A DNA stretch of 64,000 nt, taken from NCBI GenBank assembly GCA_905250075.1, contig CAJNOP010000645.1, forward strand, positions 57,503 to 121,502, read 5' to 3'. Both the position numbers and the translations under genes were made by a program. The notes under the pieces are model-generated. The model searched no databases and was not told where the DNA came from. It worked only from the letters and a program-made list of their open reading frames with translations. This document shows, one piece after another, positions 58,901 through 64,000 of the stretch (its first letter is position 1; every line of letters begins with the position of its first letter). This stretch comes from Rotaria sp. Silwood1. Its lineage: Eukaryota; Rotifera; Eurotatoria; Philodinida; Philodinidae.

Positions 58901-59594
58901 CGTGTTTTCGTAATTTGCCATTTTATATAGACGCTCATCAAACTCTCGCTCTCAGACAATAGAATAGGTGCCGATGGTGCCCCGATACTAGCTGATGCTT
59001 TACGAAAGAATACGGTGAAATTCATATATTTTTCGTTTTCTTCATTATCACATTCATTTTACCTAATGTAGATACTCAAGTGTCTTAACTTGGACTATAA
59101 TAACATCAAAGACGAAGGAGCTCAACATTTGGCCGATATGTTACAAACTAATACGGTGAATTTCTATTGATAATTGAGTCTAATTTATGTACATATTGAT
59201 TCTTTTATACAGAAACTGTCTGAATTAAGTCTTAAACATAATGATATCGGTGATGAAGGATGTCAAAGTTTAGCGAATGCGTTACAAACTAATAAAGTGA
59301 GTTTCTATTAATTGTATTTACTCTATATTTTCTTATTGATTTTTTCATACAGACGCTCACCAAACTTGAACTTGATGGCAATTACATCGGAAACGTTCAA
59401 TGTCTTGTTGAAGCTTTACAATATAATACAGTGATTTTCTTCTTATTATCTCATCTACTACCACCTATATTCTCATATATTTTCTAAAGGTATTAACGTC
59501 ACTTAGTATAAGAGAAAACTTCATCTATGGCAGCGACAATGAACCTGTGATAGAAGCTTTGAAGAAAATAGCGAGATTGAAGCTCCAGATTTGA
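55910..59594 (+). CDS. REEP/TB2/DP1/HVA22-domain protein fused to 18 leucine-rich repeats
   Basis: Twenty-one exons with matching phases give about 706 residues. Exons 1-3 (55910-56045, 56098-56191, 56333-56568) encode a whole REEP5/6-type ER-shaping domain: LESILHVDRSLIGLV, LGVYLVLGWGNDFLCNFIGI, RYLLIYWVVYNTFDYIEILV and LLFYCLSKCIFFLWLMAYGA. Exon 4 (56661-56881) gives a Glu/Gln-rich linker (EEQEQEQTHVEQEQEQ) plus the first LRR. Exons 5-21 (57008-57091, 57146-57229, 57534-57617, 57671-57754, 57809-57892, 57952-58035, 58090-58173, 58235-58318, 58369-58452, 58509-58592, 58657-58740, 58797-58871, 58931-59014, 59072-59155, 59213-59296, 59353-59430, 59490-59594) each carry one ribonuclease-inhibitor-type LRR, mostly exactly 28 codons with phase-0 introns (for example ALTSLNLSKNRLGDESAQYL). 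Exon 15 is degenerate in its second half; exons 16 and 20 are shorter. Likely ER-membrane-anchored with a cytosolic LRR array; function unknown. Confidence 0.85.
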
Positions 59595-60560
59595 GAACAG
59601 TTGGCAACTTTCGGCGTTTGCGAAAACATTTAACAATTCAATTTTTAAATTGTAGTTTATTTTAGTGACTTCATATTGAAAGCCCGAATGATATATTTAT
59701 TGTAAGAGAATTTCATCAAATCATACAAGATATGAATCTTACAAAGAAACACTTTGATTTATCATTTTGTGGAACTCACGTATATTTTCGAAGAAAATAG
59801 TGAGTGGTAAGTTTTATGTTCAAGATTTCGCGCCCCCCCCCCCTCCCCTTACGGACCATAGCAACGAAAGAGAATATTACAGGTTCCCCTCTTACAGACA
59901 CCCCCTACAGACCTTTGCAACCGCGCGCAATAGGCTTTAGCTTTATTTAACAATACAAGTAACGTTCATCGTCAAGCGATTCACTTAGCCCTAGACTGAT
60001 AGAATACATGTACGGATGTAATAGCATAAAAAGCTACATTAAAAAAGTAATACGCAAAATTGATAATATGACCAGTATATCTTAGACGAGCAGAAAACTT
60101 AATTTGGAGAATTCTCACTCTAAGTAAAGATGATGCATTTACAAATTTAATTTTTTTTATCGTTTTTGTTTTATTTTTTTTGCTTTTATAAATATAAATA
60201 GCGCCCAATAAGATTAGACAACAATACGATTTTTTATAATTATATTGGCGTTATTTGTACGTACAAAAATATGAATTATATTATTCATAAAATTTGAGTT
60301 TTATTAATCAATATTTTATGCTTAAATTCGCGCATTAATTCTAAACTATTAATAAATTAGATATTCATTGATACAACATTGCACAATCAATCCTACAATA
60401 ATGAATAATTTAAACGATTTCTTTAAATCCATACTGCTCATTTGCTCTGACTATCACTAATTAAATGCTTTTCTAAGCCGTTTTACACCACTACCCGAAT
60501 TATAGCTATTCCATTGACATTTTACCCATGATTATTATGGGTTCATTTACATCAGTCTTT
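59595..60560. other. Intergenic with a poly-C run
   Basis: A C-rich tract (CGCCCCCCCCCCCCTCCCC) lies near 59830. No gene recognised. Confidence 0.4.
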
Positions 60561-60813
60561 AGATGGTCACTTGTACCATAGTTACCGGAATAGTTGTTTG
60601 TACCATGGTTGCTATATGGTCACTTGTGCCATAGTTACGTGGTCGTTTGTACCAAAAAAATGACCGTTTGTGCCATAGTTACATGCTCATTTGTACCATA
60701 GTTACCTAGTTAATTTTAGTAAAAAAATGGTCGTTTGTGCCAAAAAAATGGTCACGTGTGCCAAAAAAATGGCCATTTTGACCGCGTTACCGACAGACAG
60801 ACAGACAGACACA
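60561..60813. repeat. Degenerate tandem repeat (TGGTCACTTGTACCATAGTTAC type) with GACA run
   Basis: About ten short units of the pattern GGTCRYTTGTRCCATAGTTAC or GGTCGTTTGTRCCAAAAAAA, about 20-30 bp each. It ends in a GACAGACAGACAGACAGACA microsatellite (60791-60811). Confidence 0.7.
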
Positions 60814-61444
60814 GGTGAATTTCGGTTTCTAGACCCTAGCCTTTCAGTCTAGGGAAAATAAAAAAGAGTTGAACAGTATGAATAATATGAGTTCGACTGA
60901 TGTACAATATTTCAATGCTTTCAAAATTATTTGAAAACTATTGTATATTTGTTAAAGTTCTTAATAGTGTAGTCGTTCACTGTTTTATAACTAAAACTTG
61001 TATGCTAAAAATCAAGGATGAAGAGTGGTTATATATATTGATCTGTCATAAGAATTATATAATCAATATGAAGATGTGATTCGATCTTTTTATCAGTGTG
61101 AAAAGCAAACAATATCATCATTTATAGATGAATTGAGATATATAGTAGTGTGGTAAGAACTGTTGATATATACAAACTGCATTATTGTAATTAGTCTTAT
61201 TCATTAAATAGTTGATGGTGAAAAAATAATATAATTTTAAATAAAAAAAAACACAAAAATGATTATTATCGACTATATAGCAACAATTATAAATGAAATC
61301 GGGCGCGCTCAAACGAAAAAGACATTATGAGTTTTAAATATTGAAATAAATAATGAATTCTCGTTCTTGACATCGATTATTACTGAAAACAACTATAGTC
61401 GACAAGAAATTGTTCAGTTTGTAAATGATGTATTAGAATAACAA
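60814..61444. other. Intergenic, no gene recognised
   Basis: AT-rich. Short frames only. Confidence 0.4.
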
Positions 61445-61515
61445 GGTGTGGGTGTGGGTATGGAAACGGATAGAAAAAAATGAACATCTACACCCGCACC
61501 CACACCCGCACCCTC
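61445..61515. repeat. Telomere-like foldback, copy 9
   Basis: GGTGTGGGTGTGGGTATGG, centre AAACGGATAGAAAAAAATGA, ACATCT, then ACACCCGCACCCACACCCGC and ACCCTC. The centre shares CGGNYNAAATGNACATCY with copy 7. Confidence 0.85.
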
Positions 61516-62569
61516 GTCTTGTCATTAATTCTTGATTGAAACTCGACGAACATTGTTAGCTTATCAAATGGCATGGTATGAATAACAAAACCCAAATTAG
61601 GCTGGACTTGTTCACATGAGAATTTCATGACTCGAAATGACTTTATTATTACCAATATGACAGTTTCCATGAAGAATCGGCTGATATTTATCTGATTGAT
61701 CAAATATTGACATGAGTCATTGTTGCTGTTGAATTGATAATATTGCGTTATGAAAAAATATTTTAGAAATTCGAGATTGCAATTAATTGTCAGATATTTT
61801 CAATGGGTTGAGTTGTTGCTTTCGGTTTAAATTACGATCTGGTTTTTTCAAGTCGTTACGAAAACCTTTACAAAATAATTACTACATAATTTTTCTTCCA
61901 TTTTCTAAGTTTGTATTGCTTAACCAGTATTTTATTCTACTCTTAACTCAATTAACGTTGGTTTTGTTTCATTTCCATTTTCATCGACAGTCAATTGTGA
62001 AGATTGATTAGATGTAAATGGATTGGTAAATGAATTAGTTGGTTGTATTGTTGCATAATTATACGGTGGTGAAGAATATAAATTTGATTTGTCTGAATTC
62101 ATTTTTTTACCTTGATGATGACAAGAACAAATGTGCGTGTATTTATGTTGTCTTGTTATATGTTTATAATGATGTCATTTTTTCTTATCTTGGTCAAAGT
62201 TTACTGAATGAAGAATATGACAAAACAAATCGAAATATCACGTGTATTACTCATTTGTACTTTAAAATAATATATAATACGACTCATTTGCATGAAACGA
62301 TTCTTCAATTGTTTTCTTTCTTTATAGTTTACTTACAAATCTAACAGATTCAATGCTTAATTCCTGTATAAAACAACTTGATGTTTCTTGTATCTCAAAG
62401 ATAATTTATTCAATAAAGTAATTAAAATATAAAGCAATAGATGGTCACATATTTCATTTGAAAAGAAAAATCATGAAATTGTAACCATACAAATTTTCTC
62501 ATCCGATCCTTCTCCATCACAATATTCGTGCTCTTTCTGTTGATATATTTCCAGTTACACTACCAACTA
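61516..62569. other. Intergenic, downstream of the F-box-like gene
   Basis: No gene recognised. Short frames on both strands look like chance. Confidence 0.35.
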
Positions 62570-62709
62570 GGGTGTGGGTGTGAGTGTGCGGATTTAGGGA
62601 AGTGTACACCCATACCCACACACCCCACATCCACCCATACCCACACTCACACCACCCACACCCCATAGCCACAGCCACAGCCACACCCACCCACACACCC
62701 ACACCCTTC
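62570..62709. repeat. Telomere-like foldback, copy 10, inside F-box-like gene remnants
   Basis: AGGGTGTGGGTGTGAGTGTG, centre CGGATTTAGGGAAGTGTA, then ~95 bp of ACACCC, CCATACC and CCACAGC units. On the minus strand it separates LPDVITLKFHSLASK from VGSVTGNISTERARIL, both of which look like F-box-family LRR sequence. Confidence 0.85.
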
Positions 62710-62767
62710 GATGCCAAAGAATGAAATTTTAATGTTATTACATCCGGCAATTGTTTGACCAATCGAA

Positions 62768-64000
62768 TTAACATTCCGGTACTATATATTCTTCAATAAT
62801 TTCCAAATGATATATTTGTGTTATTGTTAACACAAGTCTGATTCTTTCGAATAATATTTCAAGATAAAAAGGATTAAGATCAATTGCTAACATTAAACTA
62901 GTTGATGTTGAATGTTCAATATTCTTATTATCTATATAATCATACCAGGTTTTTCTGAAAAAAAAAAAAGAATTAATTTTCCATAAAAACTATTCATCGA
63001 TATACTTGTATGGATAAACGATATATTTGATATCTGCATTATCAATTTCAACATGAAATATCCATTTTCGTTCAATCCAAAATGTTGAAGAAAATTGATT
63101 TATTTGTCCAGGATATATTTCATATTGATTATCATTATCAGTAAGATCATAATATGTGAAATAGAATTTTTCTAATTGAGGATAATAATATGAAATAAAT
63201 TGTTCCCATCGATGAGCATCAAGAAAAAAGATATTTTCTGAACAATGAATAGACAAGATCTTTAAAGCTGAAGATATATTAACTAAGAATGTTTTTAATT
63301 CATAAAATGATATTTTGCACATATGTAAATAAATAAACATCAAATTAATTAATGTAATGGATTGTAACATCGTAATATTTGAATCAGTTTGATGACTAGT
63401 TAATTGACGAAGTTCTAGTGTATACGGAATTAATGATTCAAGTTCATTTAAAGAACAACGATGATTGATAATAAGACGTTCAAGTGGACTGCATTGGTTA
63501 TTTGTCGCTAATGAAAGTGTAATTAAATGATCATCATTAAAACAGAACATACGATAATATTTTAATTTACGTAAAACAAATATTAATCGATATATATCAT
63601 TAATTTTTTCTTTAATACACCATGCTTCGATTGTCAACGCGAAAAGACATGATAAATACGATAAATTGAATAGAATTGGAATAAGTATATCGGATTGAAC
63701 GACTTTAACCAGAATACATTCAAGATGATCAAACGATGAATTTGATAAAAGCTGTGAAAAAAAATAACTGTCTTGTAAAATAAAATTTAAATGCATAGAA
63801 TACATTTGATGCCGATTGGACACTATAAATTTTTTAAGCTTGTTTATAAATTCATCATTTTCAGATAAAAAAATATGAGTTTTATATAACATAGATGAAG
63901 AATGAAGAAGTTTTTCAAATCGAAAATTAAGATCGGAAAATGCTTTATATAATTGATATCCATCAAGGTAATCAAATATTTCATATAATAATTCATTGAA
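62768..64000 (-). CDS. F-box/LRR-like protein, 5' end beyond the window, 3' part damaged
   Basis: Minus-strand gene, open to the window edge, so its N-terminus is missing. It begins FNELLYEIFDYLDGYQLYKA, the core of an F-box, then a bdelloid-type LRR-like region (LERLIINHRCSLNELESL, MLQSITLINLMFIYLHM, FYELKTFLVNISSALKIL, HRWEQFISYYYPQLEKF, STFWIERKWIFHVEID). Exon 1 can end at 63006 (donor GTATAT) and join exon 2 at 62954 in phase, adding KKTWYDYIDNKNIEHSTS and LAIDLNPFYLEILFERIR before a stop at 62768. Without that splice the frame stops at 62990. The family continues in another frame (LIRLVKQLPDVITLKFHSLA) down to 62710, then hits a telomere-like foldback, so a frameshift plus insertion has probably removed the normal C-terminus. 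Possible SCF ubiquitin-ligase adaptor, or a pseudogene. Confidence 0.65.

Overview
The window looks like nuclear DNA of a bdelloid rotifer, probably a low-GC genus such as Rotaria. This is inferred from the content; nothing in the sequence names the organism. Supporting points are: AT-rich DNA with compact genes and many 45-70 bp GT-AG introns; typical bdelloid protein families (NHL-repeat secreted protein, F-box/LRR-like protein, rhodopsin-type GPCR, RI-type LRR protein); T-rich splice acceptors directly in front of start codons, as expected for spliced-leader trans-splicing; and many short arrays of TGTGGG-like repeats, which matches the telomere repeat I recall being reported for Adineta vaga. 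There are three assembly gaps (3589-3688, 22198-22207, 38774-38873).

Layout. 1-8.1 kb is repeat-rich and gene-poor. It holds two telomere-like foldbacks, an unidentified 3' gene fragment (1200-1604), a GC-rich minisatellite (2.25-2.7 kb), an AT-rich minisatellite (4.37-5.1 kb), a 5'-truncated von Willebrand A fragment (5.7-6.2 kb) and a degenerate tandem array bounded by two more foldbacks (7.37-8.09 kb). 8.5-28.6 kb is a dense run of five conserved genes on the + strand: FBXW8-like, RAB39, an acetylserotonin O-methyltransferase-like gene, POLR3A (20 visible exons, one more probably lost in the 10-N gap) and OSTF1. The last two are only 86 bp apart. A convergent minus-strand gene (28.7-33.2 kb) encodes a secreted, Cys-containing two-module protein with a GPI-like tail.

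33-46 kb is gene-poor and rich in non-autonomous DNA elements: a 559-bp TA-flanked MITE, two opposite copies of a 177-bp MITE, and hairpins. It also has one GPCR gene and a decayed short-chain dehydrogenase pseudogene whose last codons run into a telomere-like foldback. 46-52 kb has an NHL-repeat protein and an ADPRM-like phosphodiesterase whose intron holds two adjacent large foldback elements. 52-56 kb is mainly repeats. 55.9-59.6 kb is a 21-exon gene fusing a complete REEP/TB2/DP1/HVA22 membrane domain to 18 leucine-rich repeats, almost every repeat being its own exon. The right end holds a tandem repeat, two more telomere-like foldbacks and an F-box-like gene that runs off the window and is interrupted downstream by a foldback.

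The most notable signal is a dispersed family of short foldbacks. In every two-armed copy (ten in 64 kb) the G-rich arm comes first and the C-rich arm second, the orientation of two telomere ends joined head to head, and several share a similar centre. Two of them break or terminate coding sequence. The REEP-LRR fusion and the POLR3A-OSTF1 operon-like junction come next in interest.
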